A stretch of DNA of 64,000 nucleotides from Tabrizicola sp. (GTDB taxonomy: Bacteria > Pseudomonadota > Alphaproteobacteria > Rhodobacterales > Rhodobacteraceae), in assembly GCF_030373185.1 (NCBI RefSeq), contig NZ_JAUCZH010000001.1:923303-987302 (forward strand), in the 5' to 3' direction. Under the pieces are notes generated by a model. The model was not told where the DNA came from and ran no database searches. It was given only the letters and a program-made list of their open reading frames with translations. Below are positions 55,131 to 64,000 of this stretch, in pieces (position 1 is the stretch's first letter; each line of letters opens with the position of its first letter). The position numbers were made by a program, and so were the translations under genes.

Positions 55131-55661
55131 GTGAACCTTGCGCGGGGTCAGGTCATGGATACGGTGACGAATCTTGCAAAATTGATCGAGGCCAAGACGG
55201 CGCCCGCCGCCCTTGGCCTTCTGGCAGGCACCCAGATCTGTACGCTGGACGGCGTCCTGCCGGTGGAGTTCCTGCAACCCGGCGACCGGATCGTGACCCG
55301 TGCAGGCGCCCGGCGGCTTGTTGCGGTGTCGGTTCAGCGGCGAAAACTGGCGGAACTTGTCAGGATCCGCACTGCGACCCTGGGCCATGACCGTCCCGAA
55401 AACGATCTTGTTGTTGCCCCCGGGCAGCCTATCGTCATTCGCGACTGGCGGGCGCAGGCGCTTTACGGTTGCGCCGCGGCGGCGATTCCTGCCTCTCGAC
55501 TGGCCGACGGGGAATTTGTGGTGACCGAAAGCCGGCAAGAGGCGCGACTGTTCATCCTGCGCTTTGCCGAAGACGAAGTGATCTATGCCGAAGGCCTCGA
55601 AATAGCCTGCCCGGCGGTCCAGACCGCCGAACCGCTGTCAATCGGTTCCCGCACCTGGTGA
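55131..55661 (+). CDS. Short Hint-domain protein, catalytic residues lost
   Basis: 176 residues (168 if the second ATG at 55155, MDTVTNL, is used). The sequence aligns along the Hint domain of the gene at 53824: AGTQICTLDGVLPVEFLQPGDRIVTRAGARRL, LVVAPGQPIVIRDWRAQALYG and FAEDEVIYAEGLEIACP. The first cysteine of the domain is Gly here and the family histidine is Gln, so self-splicing chemistry is unlikely. There is no N-terminal passenger. It may be a diverged duplicate, separated from the first by tRNA-Leu. Confidence 0.75.
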   Translation: MNLARGQVMDTVTNLAKLIEAKTAPAALGLLAGTQICTLDGVLPVEFLQPGDRIVTRAGARRLVAVSVQRRKLAELVRIRTATLGHDRPENDLVVAPGQPIVIRDWRAQALYGCAAAAIPASRLADGEFVVTESRQEARLFILRFAEDEVIYAEGLEIACPAVQTAEPLSIGSRTW

Positions 55662-55701
55662 ACACAAGGCCCTCATCCAAAGGGCAAAAGCGCCGCCCAT
55701 C

Positions 55702-56601
55702 CTACCATTTGACGTGGCTTGGCCAGACAAAGACCTCATCTGGGTTCATCTCTGCGGCGTCGGCCAGTTCCATGGTTCTTCGGCGCAGATGTCGTGCAAT
55801 CTCGCCCTTCTCGACAGGCTGAAATGCCGCCTGCGGGATAGGCTCACCAACTGTCAGGCGCAACGGACGGCCCATGCGACGCCGGGTTTCATGGAAGATC
55901 AACGCCACGCGAAGTGGATAAGACAGATGGCTCGCGATCTGGAACAGGCGTGAGTTCTGGCCCGAAAAATGAACCGGTAGCGTCGTGACCCCTGGAATCG
56001 TGGCCAATCGTCCAACGAAAGGGTGCCAGTCGGCATCACAAGCCCTGCCCTTGACCGGCCTGTTCGCCGTAGCAACCCCTCCGGCCGGGAATATTGCCAC
56101 AACCTTGCCTTCAGCCAGCAGTTCCCCCGCACGGCGACGGGTGGCGCTGGTCAGACGCCGCGCCGCGGAGGTGCCGGAAAAATCGACCGGCAGCAGATGA
56201 GGAGCAATCTCTGGCACCTGACACAAGAGGCTGTTGGTAAGGATCCGGGCATTTCCGCGCAGCCGCATGGCAAGCTGGCCGATGGTCAGGCCGTCCAGAA
56301 TGCCAAACGGATGGTTTGCCACGATCAGCAAGCCACCCGTCGCAGGGATCCGCGCCAGATGCGCCTCACCCTCGATCTGCAAGCGCACGTCCAGAAGGCG
56401 AAGCGCGGCATCGAAAACAGACTCCTCCGCCCGCTGGCCATGCGACTGCCAGTCGCAATACAGGCGGTGCAACCGGGGCCGCCCGCTCAACCGCTCGACA
56501 GTCCGGATCAACCCCCGGCGAAATCGCGACTGACCAGCGTGTGAATAGGTGAAGGCCGGATAGCCATGCGATGTCGGCGCGGAAAAGGCGGTGTCGGTCA
56601 T
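55702..56601 (-). CDS. Lysophospholipid acyltransferase family protein (OlsA/hemolysin-like)
   Basis: 299 residues. The acyltransferase block is IVANHPFGILDGLTIG, with His and Asp separated by five residues rather than the usual four, and VVAIFPAGGVATANRP in place of the FPEG motif. Such variants are typical of acyltransferases next to the ornithine-lipid and hemolysin groups. A role in acylating a lysolipid at the membrane is likely; the acceptor is not known. It is convergent with the short Hint gene. Confidence 0.8.
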   Translation of the reverse strand: MTDTAFSAPTSHGYPAFTYSHAGQSRFRRGLIRTVERLSGRPRLHRLYCDWQSHGQRAEESVFDAALRLLDVRLQIEGEAHLARIPATGGLLIVANHPFGILDGLTIGQLAMRLRGNARILTNSLLCQVPEIAPHLLPVDFSGTSAARRLTSATRRRAGELLAEGKVVAIFPAGGVATANRPVKGRACDADWHPFVGRLATIPGVTTLPVHFSGQNSRLFQIASHLSYPLRVALIFHETRRRMGRPLRLTVGEPIPQAAFQPVEKGEIARHLRRRTMELADAAEMNPDEVFVWPSHVKW

Positions 56602-56789
56602 GGAATATTCCGTGAAAGCCTGGATATTGCACCTGATAGGGCGCCAAGGTTACAGGCCCATGTCATTTCGCTTGCGTTTCGATGCAACTGCGACCGGCTG
56701 TCCCCTTGCAAGGAGGCGCCGGTTGCGTAGTCTTCGGATCAAGGCGCCCGCAAGGCCAAGGCCGACCGGGCTTCGCCGCCGGAGGAGCA

Positions 56790-57812
56790 ATGCCCAAACC
56801 TCGATCACCCTTGTCCGGGTCGTCCAGCCCAAGATCGGTCAGGCAACCGCTCTCCAGACCGGGCGACCATGTTGAACGGGTGATCGGAACATTGAATTCC
56901 GGTTCTGCGGCGGCACGGTCGCGGCTGGCGGCCTCGTGGCAGCGGTCATGGCTCAAGCATGGGCTGGATCCCGGCGCCGGGGCGACCACGCCAGAGCTTG
57001 ACAACAGGCGGTTGCGCGAAGGGCGCGAGGAACTGGCGCAGGTTCTGGCGGTTGCGGCGCCAAAGCTGGATGACCTTTATGCGATGATCGGCCATTGCGG
57101 CTGCGGCATCCTATTGACCGATGCAAAGGGACTGGTAATTGACGCCCGCGCTGGCGCCGCAGACGCCGCCATATTCCAGACATGGGGTCTTGCGCCAGGT
57201 GCTGACTGGTCCGAGGCGGCCCAAGGCACCAACGGCATCGGCACCTGTCTTGCCGAGGAACGCGCCCTGACCATCCACCGCGACCAGCATTACCTTGCGC
57301 AGAACATCGGGATGAGCTGTATCGACGCCCCGGTCTTCGGCCCCGATGGCGGGCTGATCGCGGCCCTGGACGTCAGTTCCGCCCGCGCTGACCAGACCGA
57401 AGGTTTCAACCGACTGATCGAAGCGATGGTGACGCGGGTGGCCTCGCAGATCGAGGCCGACCTCTTTCGCAGTGCCTTCCCCACCCACCGGATCGTGCTG
57501 GCACAAGGGGCCGATCCTGCGGGGGCGGCGCTTCTGGCGGTGGACGGCGACGATGTGGTGGTCGGCGCCACGCGCGAAGCGCGGCGGCGGCATGGGCTAG
57601 AGCCGGTGGGCCTGATCCGCCCGCGCCCGGTGGTTGATCTTCTGGGCCGCGAGGATGGGCCGACGGGGCTTGAACGCGCCGAACGGGCGGCGCTGATTCG
57701 CGCCCTGACCCGCGCCGGGGGCAATGTGTCCGAGGCCGCGCGCGCGCTTGGCCTTGGCCGCGCCACGCTTTACCGGCGGATGAAGCGGCTGGGGATCGAC
57801 GACCGGGGCTGA
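56790..57812 (+). CDS. AcoR-like regulator: GAF sensor plus Fis-type HTH, no AAA+ domain
   Basis: 340 residues from the ATG at 56790 (GGAGGAG upstream). Residues about 60-220 form a GAF-type sensor (MIGHCGCGILLTDAKGLVIDARAG, AAQGTNGIGTCLAEERALTIHRDQHYL, CIDAPVFGPDGGLIAALDVSS). The C-terminal HTH of the Fis family is ALIRALTRAGGNVSEAARALGLGRATLYRRMKRLGI. AcoR-type activators carry a sigma-54-contacting AAA+ domain between these; it is missing here, so it should act as a classical sigma-70 regulator. The aldehyde dehydrogenase downstream is the likely target, by way of the palindrome at the gene's end. Confidence 0.87.
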   Translation: MPKPRSPLSGSSSPRSVRQPLSRPGDHVERVIGTLNSGSAAARSRLAASWQRSWLKHGLDPGAGATTPELDNRRLREGREELAQVLAVAAPKLDDLYAMIGHCGCGILLTDAKGLVIDARAGAADAAIFQTWGLAPGADWSEAAQGTNGIGTCLAEERALTIHRDQHYLAQNIGMSCIDAPVFGPDGGLIAALDVSSARADQTEGFNRLIEAMVTRVASQIEADLFRSAFPTHRIVLAQGADPAGAALLAVDGDDVVVGATREARRRHGLEPVGLIRPRPVVDLLGREDGPTGLERAERAALIRALTRAGGNVSEAARALGLGRATLYRRMKRLGIDDRG

Positions 57813-57835
57813 TGTGTCTCAGTCCTGAGACACAT
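57812..57835. promoter_or_regulatory. 24-bp perfect palindrome, candidate operator for aldehyde dehydrogenase
   Basis: Two 11-bp arms, ATGTGTCTCAG (57812-57822) and CTGAGACACAT (57825-57835), flank TC. The repeat starts on the last base of the regulator's stop codon and lies 105 bp before the dehydrogenase ATG. There is no T-run, so an operator is more likely than a terminator. It looks like the TGTxxC-type sites of Fis-family AcoR regulators. Confidence 0.65.
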
Positions 57836-57939
57836 GGGGCAACATGGCTGCCCTGCCCCGGCTGACTTGCCAGTACCCCTGCCCGATGGTCAACCCAGAG
57901 CCGCGCCAGGGAGGGTGCGGTCATGGGAGGAGACCCGCA

Positions 57940-59460
<1,521 letters not shown>

Positions 59461-59472
59461 GTTCCAAGAATG

Positions 59473-59497
59473 CCGGGGGCAGATTACCTGCCCCCGG
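59473..59497 (+). terminator. Terminator-like hairpin after aldehyde dehydrogenase
   Basis: CCGGGGGCAG (59473-59482) and CTGCCCCCGG (59488-59497) form a perfect 10-bp stem with a 5-nt loop, 12 bp after the stop. The following sequence is only weakly T-rich. Confidence 0.6.
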
Positions 59498-59888
59498 TCG
59501 CTTCGTTCCCACGGATTTTCCCAGCGCGCGCGCCCTGTCCCGGTCATCGGCACGGGATCGGCAAGGTTTGACAACCTGCCTTGCGTTCACATCAACCGGG
59601 CGCACATCACAGCCAGTCCGGGCGCTTGCCGACCACGCTCCGCCCCGGTCCAAGCCCCTGACCCGCTCCCTGCCACCTTTGTCACACAGCCTGCCATCGC
59701 GGCCACTCGGCGCCATGCCTACGCCGCCTGGCTGCGGCCACAGGCTTACCTTCCCCCCGGCCGCATCACAGTCGAACCCTCGCCAGACTGTCATGCAGTT
59801 TTTACAAAGATGATATCTAACTGTGACCCGTCAGGGCTAGGCCAAACGCAGGCCGCCTTAAGGGCCGCACGCAATTCAGGAGTGCTTC
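59498..59888. other. 391-bp intergenic region upstream of pstS
   Basis: I see no gene with support here. The last 100 bp hold a candidate Pho box (59788-59805) and an AT-rich stretch that would carry the pst promoter. A minus-strand frame (59426-59794) has no recognised domain. Confidence 0.4.
59788..59805 (+). promoter_or_regulatory. Candidate Pho box upstream of pstS
   Basis: CTGTCAT (59788-59794) is followed after four bases by TTTTTAC (59799-59805). The first half-site is a perfect PhoB half-box; the second matches four of seven positions. The 11-bp spacing is that of a Pho box. It lies about 85 bp upstream of the pstS ATG. Confidence 0.55.
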
Positions 59889-60929
59889 ATGAAATCCTTC
59901 CACCTTTCCGCCTCGGTTCTGGCGTTCGCTGCTGCCTCGGCCATGCCGGCCTTCGCACGCGACCAGGTACAGGTCACCGGTTCATCAACCGTGCTGCCCT
60001 ATTCGACCATCGTTGCCGAAGCTTTCGGCGAAAACTTCGAGTTCCCGACCCCGGTTGTCGAAGGCGGCGGTTCGGGCGCCGGCCGCAAGAAGATGTGCGA
60101 GGGCGTAGGCCCCAACACCGCCGACATCGCCAACTCGTCGTCGCGCATCACCAAGGGCGACTACGAGCTTTGCATGTCGAACGGCGTGACCGAAATCATT
60201 GAAGTCCGCTTTGGCTATGACGGCATCGTGTTCGCCTCGGACATCAATGGCCCGGAATTCGCCTATACTCAGGCTGACATCCATGGCGCGCTGGCTGCCA
60301 AGGTTCTCAAGGACGGCGTGATCGTCGACAACACTGCCAAGACCTGGGCAGACGTGAACCCCGCACTGCCGGCTCAGGAAATCCTGGTATTCGTTCCTGG
60401 CACCAAGCACGGCACGCGCGAAGTGTTCGACGAAAAGGTGATTCTCCAGGGTTGCGAAGACAGCGGCACGTTTGAGGCCCTGAAGGCTGCTGCAAACGGC
60501 GACGAAGATGCTGCCGAAGAGGGCTGCATGGCGCTGCGCACCGACGGCCTGTCGATCGACATCGATGGCGACTACACCGAAACGCTGGCCCGCGTTGACG
60601 CCAACAAGAACGGTATCGGTGTGTTCGGTCTGTCGTTCTACCAGAACAACACCGACAAACTGCGCGTTGCCACCATGAGCGGCGTGATCCCGACCACCGA
60701 GTCGATCGCTGCTGGCGACTACCCCGTGTCGCGCCCGCTGTACTTCTACGTCAAGAAGGCGCATCTGGGCGTGATCCCCGGCCTTCAGGAATACGTCAAC
60801 TTCTTCGTGTCGGATGACATGGCAGGCCCGGATGGCCCGCTGGCCGCCTATGGCCTCGTGTCAGACCCGGAACTGGCCGCGACCCAGGCAATGGTCGCTG
60901 CTGGCACGCCGATGGCACCGATCGAGTAA
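59889..60929 (+). CDS. pstS: Phosphate ABC transporter, periplasmic phosphate-binding protein
   Basis: 346 residues with a signal peptide (about 1-22, ending MPAFA). The phosphate-binding start QVQVTGSSTVLPYSTIVAEAF and GGGSGAGRKKM are visible, with several Thr/Ser/Arg contacts of the PstS fold. It captures phosphate and passes it to PstCA. Followed by a hairpin and pstC. Confidence 0.95.
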   Translation: MKSFHLSASVLAFAAASAMPAFARDQVQVTGSSTVLPYSTIVAEAFGENFEFPTPVVEGGGSGAGRKKMCEGVGPNTADIANSSSRITKGDYELCMSNGVTEIIEVRFGYDGIVFASDINGPEFAYTQADIHGALAAKVLKDGVIVDNTAKTWADVNPALPAQEILVFVPGTKHGTREVFDEKVILQGCEDSGTFEALKAAANGDEDAAEEGCMALRTDGLSIDIDGDYTETLARVDANKNGIGVFGLSFYQNNTDKLRVATMSGVIPTTESIAAGDYPVSRPLYFYVKKAHLGVIPGLQEYVNFFVSDDMAGPDGPLAAYGLVSDPELAATQAMVAAGTPMAPIE

Positions 60930-60943
60930 TCGACCGAAAAACC

Positions 60944-60969
60944 GGGAGAGCGCGATTTCGTGCTCTCCC
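60944..60969 (+). other. Intercistronic hairpin between pstS and pstC
   Basis: GGGAGAGC (60944-60951) and GCTCTCCC (60962-60969) form a perfect 8-bp stem with a 10-nt loop, 14 bp after the pstS stop. No T-run. It may protect the abundant pstS mRNA from decay, giving excess binding protein. Confidence 0.55.
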
Positions 60970-61010
60970 AGTCCTTCCGCCTGCGGGCGTCACCTGAAAG
61001 CGGATTTGCC

Positions 61011-62471
61011 ATGAGTGTCGGCCTTCTTTCCCTGATCGTCCTGGTCATTTCAATAACTGGCTTCATTGTGGCACGCGCCCGCGCCTTGAAGAGCGCCGGT
61101 GGAAATCCGCGGGCCCTGCATTCGCTGCCGTCCTACTACGGACAGGCAGCTTTTCTTTTCACCGCCGTTCCGGCGTTTCTGTTGATGGTCATCTGGCTTT
61201 TGATCCAGGGACCGATGATCGATGCACGCACTGTCGGGCAGTTGGGGCCGGATGTCGCCGCCGATGCCACAGCCGCAAAGCTGACGATGAGCGACGTACG
61301 TCGGATCGCCAGTGGTCTTGATGCGATGCAAGAGCAGTTCGGCATGTCGAACGAAGATCTGTCCGCGATGCGCGCAGACCTGACTGATGTCCGCGGGCGT
61401 CTTGCCGAGGTCGGTGTCGCGCTGGGCAGTGAAGCCGGCCCCGAGGTTTTCGAGGCCGCCAAGTCCTATCGCATCGCGCAGCAGAATGGCGCGATCGCGA
61501 TGAGCGTCATCGTCATCCTGGCTGCGCTTGCCGGTTTTGCGGTCGCGGTCTTGCGCACCAATCGGGACTTTCGCGCGCGCAACGTGACAGAGCAGTTCAT
61601 CCTTTGGCTTTTCATTGCAGCGGCTACGATCGCAATCCTGACAACGATCGGCATCGTCCTGTCGCTGCTTTCGGAATCAATCCGGTTCTTCAGCCTTTAC
61701 CCGATCTCCGAGTTCTATTTCGGCACGGTTTGGAACCCGCAGTTCCGCGGCGGGTCTGACCTTGGCCTGCTGCCGCTGCTCTGGGGTACGCTCTACATCA
61801 GCTTTGTCTCGATGCTGGTGTCCGTGCCGCTGGGCCTGTTCACCGCCATATACACCGCCGAATATGCACCCACGCGCGTGCGCAACGTGATCAAGCCGCT
61901 GATCGAGGTAATCGCCGGCATCCCGACCGTTGTCTTCGGCCTTTTCGCCCTCGTGACGGTCGGCCCGTTCTTGCGCGACTTTATCGCCGTGCCGATGGGG
62001 CTGGGCAATTCCGGCTCTTCCGTAATGACCGCCGGTCTGGTGATCGGGATCCTGAACACGCCGTTCATCTCTTCTCTGGCCGATGACATCATCAACTCTG
62101 TGCCCAATTCCTTGCGCGACGGCTCTTATGGTCTTGGCGCGACCAAATCGGAAACCATCCGTCAGGTCGTGTTGCCTGCGGCGTTGCCGGGGATCGTCGG
62201 CGCAGTACTGCTGGCCGCAAGCCGCGCCATCGGCGAGACGATGATCGTCGTCATGGGTGCAGGGGCGGCCGCCAAGTTGGGGCTTAACCCGTTCGAAGCG
62301 ATGACGACGATGACCGTGAAGATCGTCAGCCAGCTGACGGGTGACCTTGCCTTTGACTCGCCCGAAACGCTTGTCGCCTTCGCCCTTGGCATCACGCTGT
62401 TTTTCCTGACGCTAGGGCTCAACATCTTCGCTCTGTGGTTCGTGCGCAAATATCGGGAGCAGTACGACTAA
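61011..62471 (+). CDS. pstC: Phosphate ABC transporter permease PstC
   Basis: 486 residues, much longer than the about 320 of E. coli. The first about 200 residues hold three membrane helices and a helical segment between them (SDVRRIASGLDAMQEQFGM and so on). The C-terminal about 280 residues are the ABC permease (GTLYISFVSMLVSVPLGLFTAIYTAEYAP, EAA loop near SYGLGATKSETIRQVVLPAALPGIVG). The start at 61011 (MSVGLLSLIVL) avoids a non-family leader. The stop shares a base with the pstA start. Confidence 0.93.
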   Translation: MSVGLLSLIVLVISITGFIVARARALKSAGGNPRALHSLPSYYGQAAFLFTAVPAFLLMVIWLLIQGPMIDARTVGQLGPDVAADATAAKLTMSDVRRIASGLDAMQEQFGMSNEDLSAMRADLTDVRGRLAEVGVALGSEAGPEVFEAAKSYRIAQQNGAIAMSVIVILAALAGFAVAVLRTNRDFRARNVTEQFILWLFIAAATIAILTTIGIVLSLLSESIRFFSLYPISEFYFGTVWNPQFRGGSDLGLLPLLWGTLYISFVSMLVSVPLGLFTAIYTAEYAPTRVRNVIKPLIEVIAGIPTVVFGLFALVTVGPFLRDFIAVPMGLGNSGSSVMTAGLVIGILNTPFISSLADDIINSVPNSLRDGSYGLGATKSETIRQVVLPAALPGIVGAVLLAASRAIGETMIVVMGAGAAAKLGLNPFEAMTTMTVKIVSQLTGDLAFDSPETLVAFALGITLFFLTLGLNIFALWFVRKYREQYD

Positions 62472-63835
62472 TGACCGACATTTCCCAATCCCCGGAAACC
62501 GGAGTGCCTCCGATGCGGACCGCAAGCTCGCTTTTGACAGAAACCCCTCGCAACCGGCAACGCAACGCAGCTGAAAGGCGGTTTCGCGTCTACGGGATTA
62601 TCGCGGTTGTCATCGCACTGACCACCCTTGCAATCATGCTGTTCACGATCTTTCGGGACGGTTCCTCGGCCTTCGTTCAGGCAAAGATCGTCTTTCCGGT
62701 CACCATCGACGAGACCATCGTGGACAAGTCCGGCAATCGTGATCTCGCCGAGATGAAAAAGGTCACGACAGTTGGATATGGGCGCATTCTCGGGACGTCG
62801 CTGGTGCAATACATGAAGGACCGGAACATTTCGGTCGAAGGCAGCACCGACAAGGAGATCGCTGACATGATCTCCAAGGATGCTCCGGCACGCCTGCGCG
62901 ATCAGGTTTTGGCGGACCCCTCGTTGGTCGGCCAGACCATCACCTTCGAGGCCTTCGCAGGCGGGCGGATCGACGGGTACCTTAAGGGGCGCGTGGATCG
63001 TGACATTGCAGCGCGAGACTCGAACGTGACGGTAGTCCAGTTGGACCTGGCCGACAGGATGGTCGATGCCGGCATTCTGGAAACCAGCTTCAACTGGCGC
63101 TTCATCACTGCGCCGGATGCATCCGACCTCCGTCCTGAAGCCGCGGGACTTGGGGTAGCACTTCTGGGTACCCTCTACATGATGTTCCTCGTGTTCATCT
63201 TCACCTTGCCGCTGGGGGTCGGTGCCTCGATCTATCTCGAGGAGTTCGCGGCAAAGAACTGGTTCACCGACCTCGTCGAAGTGAATATCTCGAACCTCGC
63301 GGCGGTGCCGTCGATCGTTTACGGGATCCTCGGCCTTGCGGTCTTCATCAACTTTGCCGGGCTGCCCTCGTCGGCCCCGCTGGTGGGGGCGCTTGTCCTG
63401 ACACTGATGACCTTGCCGACGATCATCATCGCGACACGTTCCGCCATCCGAGCCGTGCCTCCTTCGATAAGGGATGCTGCGCTGGGTGTCGGCGCCTCCA
63501 AGATGCAGATGGTGTTCCACCATGTCCTGCCGCTGGCCGCGCCCGGCATCCTGACCGGGACGATCCTCGGCCTTGCCTCGGCGCTTGGCGAAACCGGCCC
63601 GTTGTTGCTGATCGGCATGGTCGCCTTCGTGACCAACTATCCGGCCAGCCCACTGGAGGGCGGTGTCCTGGACCCCGCAACCGCCCTGCCTGTGCAGGTC
63701 TACTCTTGGGCCTCCCGCTCGGACCCTGCCTTCATCGAACGATCCTCGGGCGCGATCATCGTGCTTCTTGCCTTCCTAGTCATCATGAACGTCGGTGCCA
63801 TCCTTCTGCGCCGCAAGTTTGAACGTCGCTGGTAG
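62471..63835 (+). CDS. pstA: Phosphate ABC transporter permease PstA
   Basis: 454 residues, longer than the about 296 of E. coli because of an N-terminal helix plus a soluble insertion of about 180 residues. The permease domain starts near LGVALLGTLYMMFLVFIFTLPLGVGASIYLEEFA and has the EAA-type loop RDAALGVGASKMQMVFHHVLPLAAPGILTG. The ATG overlaps the pstC stop (TAATG), so they are translated together. Confidence 0.93.
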   Translation: MTDISQSPETGVPPMRTASSLLTETPRNRQRNAAERRFRVYGIIAVVIALTTLAIMLFTIFRDGSSAFVQAKIVFPVTIDETIVDKSGNRDLAEMKKVTTVGYGRILGTSLVQYMKDRNISVEGSTDKEIADMISKDAPARLRDQVLADPSLVGQTITFEAFAGGRIDGYLKGRVDRDIAARDSNVTVVQLDLADRMVDAGILETSFNWRFITAPDASDLRPEAAGLGVALLGTLYMMFLVFIFTLPLGVGASIYLEEFAAKNWFTDLVEVNISNLAAVPSIVYGILGLAVFINFAGLPSSAPLVGALVLTLMTLPTIIIATRSAIRAVPPSIRDAALGVGASKMQMVFHHVLPLAAPGILTGTILGLASALGETGPLLLIGMVAFVTNYPASPLEGGVLDPATALPVQVYSWASRSDPAFIERSSGAIIVLLAFLVIMNVGAILLRRKFERRW

Positions 63836-63849
63836 TATAGGACACGAAG

Positions 63850-64000
63850 ATGAACGACATGACACGGACCGCGCTTGATATTGCGACCGAGAGCGCCAAG
63901 ATCGAGGCGCGGGGGGTTCAGGTTTACTATGGGACGAACCACGCACTTCGGGATGTGGATGTCACGATTCTCGACAAGGCAGTCACCGCCTTCATCGGGC
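63850..64000 (+). CDS. pstB: Phosphate ABC transporter ATP-binding protein PstB, N-terminal part
   Basis: Fifty codons are visible before the window ends. The start [16 protein letters not shown] is followed by [24 protein letters not shown], the usual PstB N-terminus (the V-x-YG-x2-HAL pattern precedes the Walker A). Start at 63850, 14 bp after pstA. phoU and phoB probably follow outside the window. Confidence 0.9.
   Translation, partial: MNDMTRTALDIATESAKIEARGVQVYYGTNHALRDVDVTILDKAVTAFIG

Overview
The window is high-GC DNA from an alphaproteobacterium, almost certainly the order Rhodobacterales (Rhodobacteraceae; Rhodobacter / Gemmobacter / Tabrizicola-like). The evidence is a full RcGTA-type gene transfer agent cluster (g1 to g15), a B12-dependent class II ribonucleotide reductase, a PDH E1-beta with its own lipoyl domain, class I fructose-bisphosphate aldolase next to pgk, and Hint-domain proteins of the kind common in roseobacters. 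It reads as ordinary chromosome. I see no insertion sequences, integrases, CRISPR arrays or rRNA; one tRNA gene (Leu, anticodon UAG) is present.

Layout. 0-4.3 kb: the end of an RND efflux pump, a TetR regulator divergent from a TMADH/DgcA-like flavoenzyme with a perfect 16-bp palindrome between them, and a Fur/Mur-type regulator. 4.4-8.6 kb: nrdJ with a structured leader and an NrdR-like palindrome over its promoter. 8.7-16 kb: two divergent DMT transporters, eno, a translationally coupled trio (rluE, DUF985 cupin, fatty acid desaturase), rarD and anmK. 16-25 kb: tyrS, two cyclophilins, pgk, class I aldolase, an FtsB/DivIC-like protein and the pdhABC operon behind an operator-like inverted repeat. 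25-28.3 kb: a coupled lipid operon (acyltransferase, CdsA-like enzyme, CDP-alcohol phosphotransferase with a degraded active-site motif) and cysE.

28.3-42.6 kb: the gene transfer agent on the minus strand, in canonical order: small and large terminase, portal, g3.5, protease, capsid, adaptor, stopper, tail terminator, tail tube, g10, g10.1, tape measure, distal tail protein, hub, peptidase, megatron, then a small ORF. The genes package host DNA into small tailed particles; nothing for replication, integration or lysis lies here. Two regulatory RNA features stand out: a strong hairpin plus T-run between the best promoter-like sequence and g1, and two back-to-back hairpins just after the capsid gene.

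42.8-47.5 kb: the fatty acid operon fabD-fabG-acpP-fabF followed by mltG, directly upstream of the agent. 47.6-55.7 kb: a cytochrome b561-YceI fusion convergent with a free-standing YceI protein, rpsF-rpsR-rplI, a DMT transporter, tig, and two Hint-domain genes flanking tRNA-Leu. 55.7-59.5 kb: an acyltransferase, an AcoR-like regulator lacking the AAA+ domain, a 24-bp palindrome and an NAD aldehyde dehydrogenase. 59.8-64 kb: the phosphate operon pstSCAB behind a candidate Pho box; pstB runs off the window.

The least expected signals are the attenuator-like leader of the gene transfer agent, the Asn-substituted CDP-alcohol phosphotransferase, the Hint protein that has lost both catalytic positions, the flavoenzyme missing one iron-sulfur cysteine, and a dispersed GC-hairpin repeat found three times between genes.
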